Part shown: positions 11,261 to 22,473 of the stretch, piece by piece
Layout: every line of letters starts with the position of its first letter
Position numbering within the stretch: position 1 is the stretch's first letter
Assembly (NCBI GenBank): GCA_963514095.1
Contig: OY741267.1
Location: 1-64,000, forward strand
DNA length: 64,000 nt
Direction of reading: 5' to 3'
Source of the DNA: Eutrigla gurnardus
Lineage: Eukaryota > Chordata > Actinopteri > Perciformes > Triglidae
The notes under the pieces: model-generated
Seen by the model: only the letters and a program-made list of their open reading frames with translations
Databases searched by the model: none
Told to the model about the DNA's origin: nothing
Program-made: the position numbers and the translations under genes

Positions 11261-11275
11261 CCAGTAGGTGGCGCT
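11261..11275 (+). promoter_or_regulatory. CTCF-like motif 1
   Basis: CCAGTAGGTGGCGCT fits the consensus CCASYAGRKGGCRSY at all 15 positions. It sits in the first copy of the triplicated module. Binding is inferred from motif only. Confidence 0.45.
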
Positions 11276-11722
11276 CTGACAGAGTGAATGTCAAAGTGCA
11301 GATGTGTTCAGGAAGGAATTCTTATCAGGTGTGGAAAGTTTGGAGCAGATCAGAGAACAAACACTGAAGTTATAATAGTTTGGATGTTAAAGACAGAGTT
11401 CAGCTGACAGCAGTGTGAGATGCATGTAAAGTGTGCATCTCTCCTCCTCTCTGTGTCCAGGCTGAAATGAGAGGAATTTAAAAAAAGGAATTAAAAGTGG
11501 CATGACTGTTGATCTGGTGTGATCCAAAGTGAAACTACATTTCAGTCACAGAGCTCACACACATGTTCATGCCTTCCTGACATCTCTCCTCCTCCACCTA
11601 GTGTGACCTCTCCTCCTCCCCCTGTGTCCTCCTTGCAAGCTGAAATGAGAGGAATTAGTTAAAAAGAATCAGGTGTGGCTTTAACTTGGAAAAAGTCACA
11701 AAATCAATGACATTTCCTGTCA

Positions 11723-11737
11723 CCAGTAGGTGGCGCT
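11723..11737 (+). promoter_or_regulatory. CTCF-like motif 2
   Basis: The 15 bases are identical to motif 1 and lie at the same place and orientation in the second copy of the module. Confidence 0.45.
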
Positions 11738-12303
11738 CTGACTGTGAGTGAATATCAACGTGCAGATGTGTTCAGGAAGGAACTCTTATCAGGTGTGCAA
11801 AGTTTGGAGCAGATCAGAGAACAAACACTGAAGTTTTAATAATTTGGATTCAAGTGACAGCTGTGTGAGATGCATGTGGAGATGTGTGCCATCTCTCCTC
11901 CTCCCTTTGTGTCCAGGCTGAAATTAGAGGAATTAAAAAAAAGGAATTAAAAGTGGCATGGCTGTTGATCTGGTGTGAGGCAGATTGAGCTGCATGTAAG
12001 ATTCACAGTTCCCCATGTGTCACTGATAGATCTCTGACTCCATCTGGTGGTCGCTGTGCGCCTGTGTCTCTCCCCTCTATGCTCCCCGAGTGAAGATTGA
12101 GTGAAAACCTGGCTGATTTACACACTTGGCTAAAAACATTTTTTTACCTACTTTATCATGACTTGAGGCGGTGAGTCCAAGAGGCTTTTTTGTACAGCTC
12201 CACTTGGGCTATCTAGGAAAAAATGTTTCATGCGTGTACGCCCTACCTAGAGGGGGGGCTGTTGCTCAGAAGATGGGCATAAAATCGGTCACATTTCATT
12301 TTG

Positions 12304-12318
12304 CCATTAGGTGGCGCT
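12304..12318 (+). promoter_or_regulatory. CTCF-like motif 3 (one mismatch)
   Basis: CCATTAGGTGGCGCT differs from the consensus only at the fourth base. It occupies the homologous position in the third, diverged module. Confidence 0.35.
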
Positions 12319-13383
12319 CTACCTGTCAGTTAAAATTGCAGTGCAGTTGTGTTCAGGACGTGATTGTTAACAAGCATGAATATTTTGGAGCAGATCGGAG
12401 AAGAAACGGTGAAGTTATAACAGCTTTAATGCCTATGGCGAAAGTTAAAAATAGTAGCGCAGTGATGGCGTCGGCGTGGCCACGCCCCAAGACTTTTGGA
12501 GCATCTTTAACTTGCGTTTTCTCCTTTAGGCCTTTCCAACCACATATCAAATTTTGGTATCTATCAGATCAACGGTATAATGATTTTTTGATTTTGTGTG
12601 ACCCCTGTGAATGGGCAAAAACAGCCAAAATCACCCAAAAACTGCAATAATTGGGATTTTCTGGAAGTGGCAAATATGACTCGATTTAGATGAAACTTGA
12701 CATGCATGTTCTTTCAAGCGATGGCAACATAGGTTTCGAGTTTCGTAATTTTAGGGGCAAAGGTTATAGAGTTATGCTAATTGAATTTTGGTAGCCACAC
12801 CCACTAATGTTCATTGGCCGATATCTCCTGATTAAATGCATATTTTCAAAACCTTTTCGGACCATAGCCCTAGCTAGGTCTAAAGAGTATGCGTACCGAA
12901 TTTCGTCCAAATCGGACCAACGGTGTCCGAGAAATGCGCAACGTCCTGTTTTTCATAAAATCCAAGATGGCGGAAAATTTTTCCAGGCGGACTTTGGTAC
13001 TCCAAGAGGATTTTTTGTAGAGGAGACATGTTTGCACATGTGTGCAAAGTTTCATGTCAATCGGCGTTACGGTGCGGCGGGGCTGGCGATTCTCCACTCT
13101 AGGTGGCGCTAGCGAGCAACTTTTTCGTGGGTGAATGCGAAGACGCCAAATTCTCAAATTTTTCGCCAGGCCCTATAGACACTCCAATTTGCGTTAGTTT
13201 TTTTTCAGGCGAAGACCCCCAAAACGCAGGTCGAACATGTGTAAGAATAATAAGAAACATTCGAATAACAATAGGGCTTCGCAATAGGGCTTCGCAGCCC
13301 GACGTTGTCGGCGCTCGGGCCCTAAATACAGACAATACAGACAATACAATACGATACAAAGACAATGAACACTACACAAAATG

Positions 13384-13466
13384 AAGAGAGAGAGAGAGTG
13401 ACTGACTGAAAGAGAGAGAAAGACAGTGAGAATGACTGAAAGAGAGAGAGTGATTGAAAGACAGGG
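13384..13466 (+). repeat. GA-rich microsatellite with GACTGAAA interruptions
   Basis: Runs of GAGAGA are separated by three TGA(C/T)TGAAAG spacers, just right of the GGGCCCGAGC-type element. Confidence 0.85.
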
Positions 13467-15074
13467 GTAAGACAAACGATACAGAATGGCTCTTAAAAGT
13501 GCCTTTGTTTTTTTGGCGAGTGCGTGTGTATGTATGTGTGGGTGTCTCAATGTAAATGTTGCAATGAAGCTGCAAAAGAAGAAAAAGAAAAGCATAATTA
13601 GAATAGCTTTCAAATAAATGAGCATTTATTATTTTCTGTCACCAAATATACTATTATCAATCAAATATTTTAACCTAATCAAAATCACTATGTACAATAC
13701 AAACCAATCTTTAATGTACAAATGAACTCTTCAATATATAGCTATATAACGTTATAACCCCAAGTTACCTGTAGTGCCCTAACTCACTTCCTGCGTCAGC
13801 GGAAGTTACCAAACCCAACCCCAACAAAATAAAATACAAAAATTAAACAGCTCCTACAAAATGATTAACTGATTTCGGTGGTTGACAGACTGACTAAATC
13901 TTGCCAGAGACCGCTAGCTGTCATGCAACGATAGCATAATCTGCTAACGTTCGGTCGGTCAGCAAGCTCCTATTACACTGTATGGGCAAGCTAGAGTTAA
14001 CAACGATAACGATGCATCATATTAAAACACTCAAACTAAGCTCCGCAGTTAAAACGCTAGAAACACTGTGCTACAATGGAAGAAATAACAGTAATATAAT
14101 TTTGTGATTTGAAATAATAAAGAGGCCTTTGGCTGAAACCGGAGAGAGTTACTTACTGTGGCTGGCCGGAAGTGGTCTGGCGGGGGGCAGAAACCGCGGT
14201 GAATATGGAGGACACACCCACGTTACCCACAAGGCAACGGGCAACACCGGTGTTTTTCAGATAAAATATAAAATTTCACTCATTTAATTAAAAAGATGTT
14301 AAGACCTTTTAGTTAATAAGAAAATAATATGAGCTCAATTTGTTTTATTTTTTAGTTACTAAGAAAATAATGTTTAAGCTCGACCAATCAGACACGTCGG
14401 TGATAGACATGAGGATTATGGGTAATGTAGTGCTTCTCCGTGATATGACATTGGAAATAAAACGTGTTTTCTTAAAATAAAGTTGATATTACACGGGGAT
14501 TTTGGACTCGACAGAGGCACATACTATCGTTACACAGTCTGCCTTGGATGGTTACAACGTTATGGCTTATAATCAGATCTTTCTTCAGAATATCGATTAA
14601 TCTACATTTGCACTTCCGGGATCTATGAAACAACACCCACAGCGTGACGTCTTTGAAGCTGACAATGCGTGTGTCCGCCACGGAACGGATCCTAATTGAC
14701 TTTCAGTGAAGACTGTTTGCGTGGTGATCACACGGAATTCTTACACAATGCGTGCCAGGAGCACGCAATGCGTTATTAAGAGGTTGTGCTTCTTTCACGC
14801 ATTTCTGTGAGATCAGGTTGATTATGGACAACCTTAATCATACCACAGTTAACCCAAAAGGCTTTCTTTATGCCGAAAGGAAGCCAAAAATGCCAAATGA
14901 ATGCCATAATACAGCCAAAACATTTGCTATCTGGGTATAGCCAATAAATGTAAAAATGAAGGCATTTTTTTCTTTTTTTCAGTAAAGGCTCTGAGACTTT
15001 ATCAGTTCAAATCATATCATAATCTATATAAGCTTTATTTTAAAAATGGTATTAGCAATTTTTTGACAAGGAGA
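13467..15074. other. Unassigned single-copy-looking sequence
   Basis: No convincing gene was seen. Two points stand out. On the minus strand, CCACTTCCGGCCAGCCACA precedes a consensus donor GTAAGTAAC at about 14155, which resembles a promoter-proximal exon with an ETS-type CACTTCCGG site. Near 14340-14420 the text 'gaccaatcagacacg' carries an inverted-CCAAT-like box. Short ORFs of 62-72 codons show no recognisable domain. Confidence 0.4.
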
Positions 15075-15790
15075 TTGGAACTTACCTCTCTGACTCTGAT
15101 GATGACTAAAGTTTTCTCTGCTCCTGTCTTTTTTATCTGTGTCAGGATGGAACATTCCGGAGAGTGCGTGACATCATCGGTCATAGTGGGAGAGCACCCA
15201 AAAAAATTCAGATTGTAGTTTTTCAAACGTCTGCTGCTCAGGCATACTTTCACCTAGAAACTCCATTTAAACTTTAAACAGTAGACACAAGTCTTGTGTA
15301 TTGGTGTATTAATCCACGTTTCAATAGGTCATATAGTTTTTGATCAATGACTGTTCAATGACCATGATCGTTTTGGGAGAAATCATGAGATTATAATGGG
15401 TGTGTATTGCACGGAACTTTCCGTGCTAGAGTGCGTGACATCATCGGTCAGAGTATGAGAGCACCCCAAAAAACTTCAGATTTTTTCTCTTTCCAAACTC
15501 CTCCCGGCCACAATTTACACTCTACACACATGATATTTTCCAATTTTGTAGACAAACTTGTCCTGTCTCTCACAATGTGCTCAGAAAATCTGTGAGATTT
15601 ACAGAATTTGAATTAGCAGCCTCTAAATTCAGCTACGTCTCTTTTCTCCTCATTGACTCCAATACAAAATGTTCTGAGCGAAGTAGAGAGCGGACTCCTG
15701 TTTTAAACTTGCAACTGTCTCCAAAATATTTACTGCAGAAACACCAAAATCATGTCAAATCGTTCGGGAAGTCCTTACAGCGATGATGGT
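15075..15790 (-). repeat. Antisense copies of Rep-A
   Basis: Read on the minus strand, 15285-15075 contains GGAGTTTCTAGGTGAAAGTA, then GATGATGTCACGCACTCT. 15600-15375 contains the same gene-free repeat text (CTCACAGA.., CAAGTTTGTCTACAAAATTG, GGCCGGGAGGAGTTTGGAAA, GTCACGCACTCT). These are partial, older-looking copies in opposite orientation to the 11 copies at 23-51 kb. Confidence 0.75.
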
Positions 15791-16096
15791 GTGTGTTTTT
15801 TTCTGATAGCACCTATGGTTTTGTCAGAAACAGCCAAAATGTGAGACCATCGCAGAAGGAGAAAATGGCTGTTTCTCCACATTTCTGTCTCCCTCAGCCT
15901 GGGGGGGACTTCAAGTTGCCACGGCAACCATTTAACTGAGCCTCAGGCCAGAGCCACAGTTAAAGGGACAGTTCAACATTTTGGCAAATTGGCCCATTGC
16001 CATAATCCCTTTAGTAACAGCAGTAGGTTCATTACCTTTATTTGTCGGTGTAAGCTATTTTAAGCTGCTCAGAAATACGCAACTTTCTAGTTGCTG

Positions 16097-16134
16097 GGAA
16101 TGCAACCTATGTTATCCTAATCTTTATTATTATT
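16097..16134 (-). repeat. Antisense fragment of the 'AATAAAGATTAGGATAACAT' repeat unit
   Basis: The reverse complement reads AATAAAGATTAGGATAACAT then AGGTTG, the unit that ends several Rep-A copies (28914, 32743, 42751, 48985, 51684). It abuts the AC microsatellite. Confidence 0.7.
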
Positions 16135-16136
16135 CT

Positions 16137-16199
16137 TCACACACACACACACAGACACACACACGCATGCACACACACACACACGCACACACACAAATA

Positions 16200-16253
<54 letters not shown>

Positions 16254-16283
16254 TAGAAAGACAGACAGATAGACAGACAGAGG

Positions 16284-16342
<59 letters not shown>

Positions 16343-16613
16343 GGACAGACACAGAGACAGAGGGACAAACAGAGAGAGAGAGACAGAGAGAGAGAGAGGG
16401 AGAGAGACAGAGAGAGAGGGACAGAGAGAGAAAGGGACAGACACGGAAAGAGATAGGGACAGACACAGAGGGACAGACAGAGAGATAGAACGAGAGAGGG
16501 ACAGACAGAGGGAGAGAGGGACAGACAGAGAGCGTGATGGACAGACAGAGAGAGAGGGGGGGACTGACAGACAGAGAGACAGACAGACAGAGAGTGAGAC
16601 AGAGAGAGACACA
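16137..16613 (+). repeat. (AC)n followed by (GACA)n/(GA)n microsatellites
   Basis: About 16137-16252 is AC-rich with GCAC and AGAC interruptions. 16253-16613 is GACAGA, GAGAGA and GGGACAGACA blocks. The GACA/GA part matches the linker that joins the AGT minisatellite to Rep-A elsewhere. Long frames here are low-complexity artefacts. Confidence 0.95.
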
Positions 16614-17136
16614 CAGAGAACCACTCGACCACCTGTGTGCCGGTCAACTATCCCTTTTAAAAAAAACATTTGAAGATAAGCTAAAATGTCCTTTAAGAGC
16701 TGAAGATTTTAATATCTGAATGGTTTTTGTAGCTGAAAGACAGACATACAGACAGAGGCCGAGTGAAATACATACAGACAAAGAGAAAAAAAAGAAAGAA
16801 AATAGGCACTGAAATAGTGTGTGAATCTTTGTATAACATTGTGATATTAGTACAAGTACAAGTACTAGTAGTATTTGTAGTAGTAGAAGTACTACTAGTA
16901 CTAGTAATATTAGTACAAGTATAAGTAGTAGTAGTAGTAGAAGTAGAAGTACTAGTAGTAGTAGTCCTAGTACTACTACAAGTAGTGGAGGTAGTATCAG
17001 TAGTAAACTAGAAGTAGTACTAGTACAAGTACAAGTAGTGGACATGGTATCAGTAGTAGGCTAGTAGCAAAGGAGTAGTAGTACTAGTACAAGTTCAAGT
17101 AGTGGACGTAGTATCAGTAGTAGAAGAAGCAGTAGT

Positions 17137-17552
17137 CAGAGGCGCTGTTTGTGAACAGGCAAGGCAGGCAACTGCTTGGGGCCCCGAGTTGCCAGGGGGC
17201 CCCCGAGACTCGGCCCGAGGGCTGTTTTATGAATGTTTAAAAAATCAATTTGATGCCCGCCGCCGCCGCCACTGCCGCTAAAGACCACAATGGAAGACAG
17301 AATTAAAAAAGATACTTTTTTTTTCAACCGACCTCCTCATAAAAATAAAGTGTAAATAAACTAGTTAGTTATTATATGGTTTTTATTGTTCTTGACATTT
17401 ATATATGCACATTTTGAATATAAAAAACGTTGGTTTCATACATCTTTCGTTGGCGTCAGATTATTTAGAAGATTATTATTGTTATTGTTTAGTCAGAAGG
17501 GCCCCACTGAAAATTTTGCTTGGGGCCCCAACAGACTCTAGAATCGCCTCTG
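17137..17552. mobile_element. hAT-type MITE with 8-bp target duplication
   Basis: The element begins CAGAGGCG and ends CGCCTCTG, an 8-bp terminal inverted repeat of hAT type. GCAGTAGT flanks it on both sides (17129-17136 and 17553-17560), an exact 8-bp duplication. The interior is non-coding with GGGGCCCC-rich subterminal blocks. The paralogous array unit near 22815 reads AGAAGAAGTAGTAGTAGTAC and lacks the element. Confidence 0.9.
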
Positions 17553-17977
17553 GCAGTAGTAGTACTAGTACTACTACAAGTAGTGGAGGTAGTATCAGTA
17601 GTAGGCTAGTAGTAGAAGTATTAGAAGTAGTATCAGTAGTAGGCTAGTAGTAGCAGTAGGAGTACAAATACAAGTACAAGTAGTGGACGTAGTATCAGTA
17701 GTAGGCTATTAGTAGAAGTAGTAGTAGTACGAATACAAGTACGAGCAGTGGACGTAGTATCACTAGTAGGCTAGTAGTAGAAGCAGTTGTAGTAAGCAAA
17801 AAAACAAGCAAGCTAAATTTATTTGTATAGCACTTTTCATAGAAGGGGTTCACAAAGTGCTTCACAACAGAGTCAAAGAGTAAAATAAGAATAGACAATT
17901 AAAATACAAAGGAGCATAGAAACATAATAGCATGGCAATATAAAACAAAGTTACGACAAAACCCAGAAAACCCACCC

Positions 17978-20775
17978 CTACGTAAAAGCCAGTCGAAACA
18001 GCAGGGATTTCAGATCCTTTTTAAAAGATTCGATGGAGTTTAAAGTGCGTAGGGACAGTGGTAGGGCGTTCCAAAGTCTGGGGGCAACAGCTTGGAAGGC
18101 TCTGTCCCCTCTGGATTTAAAATGAGTGAGCGGGATGGTAAGCAGGCATTTACCAGAGGATCTGAGGGAGCGTGAGGGGGTATAAGATTTTAGCAGCTCT
18201 AAAATGTAGGAGGGGGCTTGACCATGTAAAGCCCTGAAAGTAAGAACTAAGATTTTAAAATGAATTCTAAAATGGATTGGGAGCCAATGGAGTTCTGTTA
18301 AAATCGGCGTGATGTGCGCACTTTTTCTTGTGTGGGTTAAAAGTCTAGCTGCGGAGTTCTGAACAGCCTGGAGGCCATGAAGTGCTTTTTGTTTAAGACA
18401 TGTGAAAAGGCTGTTGCAGTAATCTAGACGTGAGGAGATAAAGGCATGGATGATCATCTCAAGTTCTGCTTTGGACACCATGGATCTTATCTTAGAGATG
18501 TTCCTCAGTTGGAAGAAGCAGTTTCTAATCAGCTTGCTGGTGTGGTGCTCAAGAGACATGGCTGAGTCAAAGATGACCCCGAGGTTCCGGAGACTCGTCT
18601 GGACGGAGGAGCCTACTATACCCAAGTGAGATTTGATAAAGGGGATGCGATTTACGGGTGCAATAATCAGGGTCTCTGTCTTTTCTGAATTTAATTGCAA
18701 GTAATTTGAATTTAATCATTGTTTGATGGTGGACAAACAGCTGGTTAGTGAAGACAGTTTAAAAGACTCAGACTCATTAAAAGAACAATACAGTTGGATG
18801 TCATCAGCAAATAGATGATAAGAAACATGTTGGAACTGGCTAATTATCTGACCCAGGGGAAGAATGTATAAAAGGAATAGAATTGGCCCCAGCACCGAGC
18901 CTTGTGGAACCCCACAGGGCAGGGAGGCTGTTTCTGAGAAGATCTGGTTTGCACATACATTAAAACTTCTTTCAGAGAGATACGATTCAAACCATTTTAA
19001 GACGAGACCAGAGAACCCTAGGTCTTTGAGTCTGTTTGCCATAATTTCGTAATCAACAGTATCAAAGGCTGAGGAGAGGTCTAGTAGAACGAGGACTGAG
19101 TCTTTGCCAGAGTCGGTTTTCTACGGAAACCCGACTGGAATTTATCCAGGACATTATTTGTCTCTAAGAACACTGTTAGTTCCTCTGCCACTATTTTCTC
19201 CAAAAGCTTGGACAAAAAAGGAAGCTTAGAGATTGGCCTGTAGTTTTTAGGTAGTGATGGATCCAGGGATGGTTTTTTAAGAACAGGTTCAACGACAGCA
19301 TGTTTGAAGTACCTAGGAACCACACCAGTTGAAAGTGAAAGATTAATCAGGTTCACAACACAAGGACCAATCGAGTTGAGAACAGTTTTAAGCAGCTTAG
19401 TGGGGATAACATCAGAAGGAGACGAGGAGGGTTTCATTTTTTGCAACAGCGTAGTGATGTCCTGGAGCGTCACCTGACCAAAAGAGGACCAGGTGCAGGA
19501 CAATTGACCAGTAGAATTAGACAGTGCAACAGAGTCAGTTGAAGACAGTGGTGGGATATTGTCTCTAATGTCACTGATTTTGACCAAAAAGTATTTAAGA
19601 AAATCATTGCTGTCAGAATTTGAATACACAGGAATTTGCGGGACAGAGGGTGAGACAAGGGAGCTGATAGTCTCAAATAAGACCTTAGGGTTTTTCTTAT
19701 TTGAGGATATGATTTGAGCGAAATACTGTGACCTGGCTTTCCTCAACATTTCATTTAGAGAGGCTCTGAGCTCCCTTAGGTGGAGTCTATGAACCTCCAG
19801 CTTAGTTGACTTCCACAGTCGTTCCACTTTGCGACAATTTCTCCTAAGAGAGCGGACAGAGTCATTTATCCAGGGGTGAGCTACATTTGCAAGTGCACAG
19901 CTTGTTTTCACCACAGAGACTTTATCTAAGATGGACGCACAATGACTATTAAAAGACTGGATGAAAACATCTGGGTGATCAATTCCCATCAGTAGTTGCG
20001 GCTCAAACATAGAGGAGAAACCGTCTGCAGCATCCTGGTTTAAAATCCGCCTTTGAGATTTTATTTTCAGAGGGGGAGGGATTACGGGAACGTTGACATT
20101 AAAAAGCACACAGCTATGGTCACTGACTTGGAAGTCCTCCACAAGTACATTTCCAACATCTAGGCCTAATGAAAAGACAAGGTCTAATGTGTGACCCTTG
20201 GTGTGCGTGGGTCCAGAAACATGCTGGGTGAGGTTAAAACAGTCAGTGATGGATAAAAAGTCAGCAGCTGAGTTACTTGAGACATCATCGATGTGGATAT
20301 TAAAATCACCAATGATTAAAACTCTCTCTAGCTTAATAATGGAGGATAAAAATTCTGTAAAATCAGTGAGGAAGGCTCCCACAGGGCCGGGGGGGCGATA
20401 AATTAAAACACAATAAAAGGGGCTAGAAGACCCAACTTTTATTGACTGAGACTCAAAAGAGGAGAAAGGCTCGGAATTTATCAGTCGGCACTGGTGGCTG
20501 TCCTGGTACACAACAGCCAGGCCTCCACCACGGCGCTCCATGCGGGGAGTCCCAATAGACGAGCAGCCTGGAGGACAGAGCTCCTTTAAGTGAAAAAACT
20601 CATTTTCCCTCTGCCAAGTCTCAACCAGGAACAAGATGTCCATGTTCTTGTTCATAAACAATTCGTTCAGGGTTAGGGATTTATTGGAAATTGAACGAGC
20701 GTTTAACAATGCAACCCGCAACGGCAGTGACAAATCAGCTGATCTGACAGCTGGTTGTTTTGGGACTGACAGCAA
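17978..20775 (-). pseudogene. LINE ORF2: AP endonuclease + reverse transcriptase, disrupted
   Basis: The first segment (20775-19081) holds the endonuclease: LLNARSISNKS, FLVETWQ, RRGGGLAVV, IYRPPGPVG, IIGDFNIHID and SDHSCVLFNV. It is followed by RT start motifs (NYRPISKLPFLSKLLEKIVA, FQSGFR). About 19 codons before SVLVLLDLSSAFDT appear to be lost and the frame shifts near 19125. The second segment (19042-18716) has GVPQGSVLGPILFLLY and the catalytic FADD box. A TGA (18718-18716) replaces an expected Trp in TIKQ(W)LNSNYLQLN, after which the frame stays open to 17978 (NLGVIFDSAM, RLDYCNSLF, LHWLPIHFRIHFK). Confidence 0.85.
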
Positions 20776-20994
20776 GCACCTTCTATTTGGGCTGGCGCCA
20801 TTTGACGCGTTGAATGGAGGGGTACGGTGAATGTGAGAGGGCCTATTACTTATTATAACTGGAATACGGGATTGCAGATGACGTGGAGTAGGCCACTGGT
20901 GCCAGTAGGGGGAGGTATTACGGGAGGGAATGGGGTGGGATGAGACCGTAGAAGAAGCAGCAGGTGGTGAGGAGGGGGTGTGGCATGTAAACAG

Positions 20995-22473
20995 TCATTC
21001 ACGTGGAGATGTAAGGATAGCATGGTGAATGTTAGCCGCCAACAGCTGTTTGCCAAAGGAGTTAGGGTGGACTCCATCACGCATAAAAAGAGTCGGGCGC
21101 TTCCAAAACAAGTTAAAATTGTCAATAAAACCGAGGTTGTGGGCTCGACATGCAGACTGGAGCCAGGTGTTGAGAGCAAGGGTTCTGCTAAAACGCTCAG
21201 GACCGTGGGATCGAGCCGGGAGGGGGCCACTGATAAAAACAGACTTCTCCCTGGATTTTAAAAGACTAAAAAGGCTGTTAAAAAACTCTTTTGTGAGTTC
21301 TGACTGCTGGTAGGCCATGTCGTTTGATCCTACATGGATCACTAACCGGGCAGGCAAGGAGGAAGGTGGGATCGAGTGAAGCAGACCGGGGAGTATGTCC
21401 AGGAGTACCGGGACAGTAGCGCCAGGGAAGCAGTGAGTGGAGGAGTTTTCGAAGCGAACGCCTCGGGTGTAGGAGTCTCCGATGATCACAGTCGGGGGCG
21501 GGAAAAGGAGCGGCGAGACCCCGGGAGAGCCAGGAGCATTTGCACCGGGAAAATGATCCCGAGGCCGGCCGCTGTGGAAATACCCAGAGCGCCTCCGTAC
21601 TGCCTCCTTCAGCAGCCTCCGCCGTGAGGCAGAAGTCGCGGTCTGGGATGACTGCTGGCACTGGGCTCCAGAGGTGCTTCCCTGGATGCCACCGGGGGGT
21701 GGTGGAGGAGACGTCAGGCCAGTGGAGCAGCTCTGTGCACCACCAGGTATAGCTGGAGAAGACGTCAGTCCAGTGGAGCAGCTCTGTGCGTTGCCGGGTT
21801 GAGCTGGAGAAGACGTCGGGCCGGTGGAGTAGCTCTGTGCGCCACCGGGAGGAGGTGGGGGAGATGTCGGTCCAGTAGAGCAGCTCTGGGTCCCGCCAGG
21901 TGGTGGTGGAGGAGCAAGGTGAGCAGCAGACACCACACCGGTCTGTGATAGGGACGCGGCGGCCAGTGGAGCAGCACTCGAACCAGAGCCTGAGCCCCGA
22001 CCAGCTCCCTGGTCCCCAGCAAGCTGTGACAGAGCGTCGAAGCGATTGGAGAGTGGAAGTGGGGGTGAGACAGCTACGGGTGAGGTCCTCCTGTGGCCAC
22101 GAGAAACCACCTCGACCCATGGACGCTGAGAGCGGGGGGTGGAGCAGGAGGACGGCCGCAGGCTGGAGGGATCACAGGGCAACGTGTCCTGAAGAGCCGC
22201 TGAGAGAGAGGAGATCTGAAGGCTCTGTTGGTGAGCGACATCCAGACACTGGTTCAGCAGGGCCTCTTTGGTTTTAAGTTCCGCAGAGAGCCGACGGACA
22301 TCGTCTAACAGGTCAGCAATCTTCTTCTGTGCTGTCTTTAGTCGCCAGTCTGGCTCCGGGGACATGGAGGTAGCCATGTAGCTTAGCGTGGCAGAGCTAG
22401 CTGAGGCTAATTGTATTGCCGGGTTTCGACTGGGGATAGGCCAAACAGTGTAAAAAGTAGTAAAAATAGCCAC
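20995..22473 (-). CDS. LINE ORF1 with SGNH-hydrolase-like domain
   Basis: The 492-residue frame is open. Residues about 45-110 form a leucine-rich, coiled-coil-like segment (LLDDVRRLSAELKTKEALLN). Residues 150-320 are Ser/Pro/Gly-rich with three to four imperfect copies of a PPGG(A/T)QS(C/Y)STG(P/L)TS unit. The C-terminal 180 residues are SGNH-like: VIIGDSYTRG (nucleophile Ser), VIHVGSNDMA (Gly and Asn) and MRDGVHPNSFGKQLLA (Asp-x2-His). Such esterase-type ORF1 proteins are known in CR1/L2 LINEs and are thought to bind RNA or lipid. The distal start (22473) is supported only by openness. Confidence 0.8.
   Translation of the reverse strand: MAIFTTFYTVWPIPSRNPAIQLASASSATLSYMATSMSPEPDWRLKTAQKKIADLLDDVRRLSAELKTKEALLNQCLDVAHQQSLQISSLSAALQDTLPCDPSSLRPSSCSTPRSQRPWVEVVSRGHRRTSPVAVSPPLPLSNRFDALSQLAGDQGAGRGSGSGSSAAPLAAASLSQTGVVSAAHLAPPPPPGGTQSCSTGPTSPPPPPGGAQSYSTGPTSSPAQPGNAQSCSTGLTSSPAIPGGAQSCSTGLTSPPPPPGGIQGSTSGAQCQQSSQTATSASRRRLLKEAVRRRSGYFHSGRPRDHFPGANAPGSPGVSPLLFPPPTVIIGDSYTRGVRFENSSTHCFPGATVPVLLDILPGLLHSIPPSSLPARLVIHVGSNDMAYQQSELTKEFFNSLFSLLKSREKSVFISGPLPARSHGPERFSRTLALNTWLQSACRAHNLGFIDNFNLFWKRPTLFMRDGVHPNSFGKQLLAANIHHAILTSPRE

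Larger units (their letters stand above)
11091..12420 (+). repeat. Triplicated ~460-470-bp module
   Basis: ACACATGTTCATGCCTT starts units at about 11091 and 11560. Each holds TTTCCTGTCACCAGTAGGTG, then GTGTTCAGGAAGGAA and GGAGCAGATCAGAGAACAAA. A third, more diverged unit sits at about 12285-12420, with the order (TTAGGTGGCGCTCT, GTGTTCAGGACGTGA, GGAGCAGATCGGAGAAGAAA) preserved. The first two differ by few substitutions and short indels. Confidence 0.75.
10831..13322. mobile_element. Repeat element bounded by GGGCCCGAGC inverted ends (~2.5 kb, non-coding)
   Basis: The left end GGGCCCGAGC (10831-10840) is the exact inverse of the right end GCTCGGGCCC (13313-13322). Inside, 10846-11090 is a two-unit, ~122-bp GC-rich tandem. 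11091-12420 holds a module repeated three times, and 12420-13320 is sequence typical of abundant fish repeats (AGGTGGCGCT, 'cttcgcagcccgacgttg', long A/T-rich homology blocks). No transposase frame was found; ORFs here are short and on all frames. No clear target duplication flanks it, so the 10-bp match of the ends could mark one element or two fragments. Confidence 0.5.

Noticed and set aside
16137..16613. Regular short repeats as a possible CRISPR array.
   Set aside because: No unique spacers; simple microsatellites in a eukaryotic genome.
16117..16669. Ser/Leu/Cys-rich frames of 109-179 codons.
   Set aside because: Translation of AC/GA/GACA microsatellites.
21278..22120. Minus-strand ORF of 280 codons overlapping LINE ORF1.
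   Set aside because: Alternate frame over a GC-rich repetitive linker; the SGNH motifs are in the other frame.
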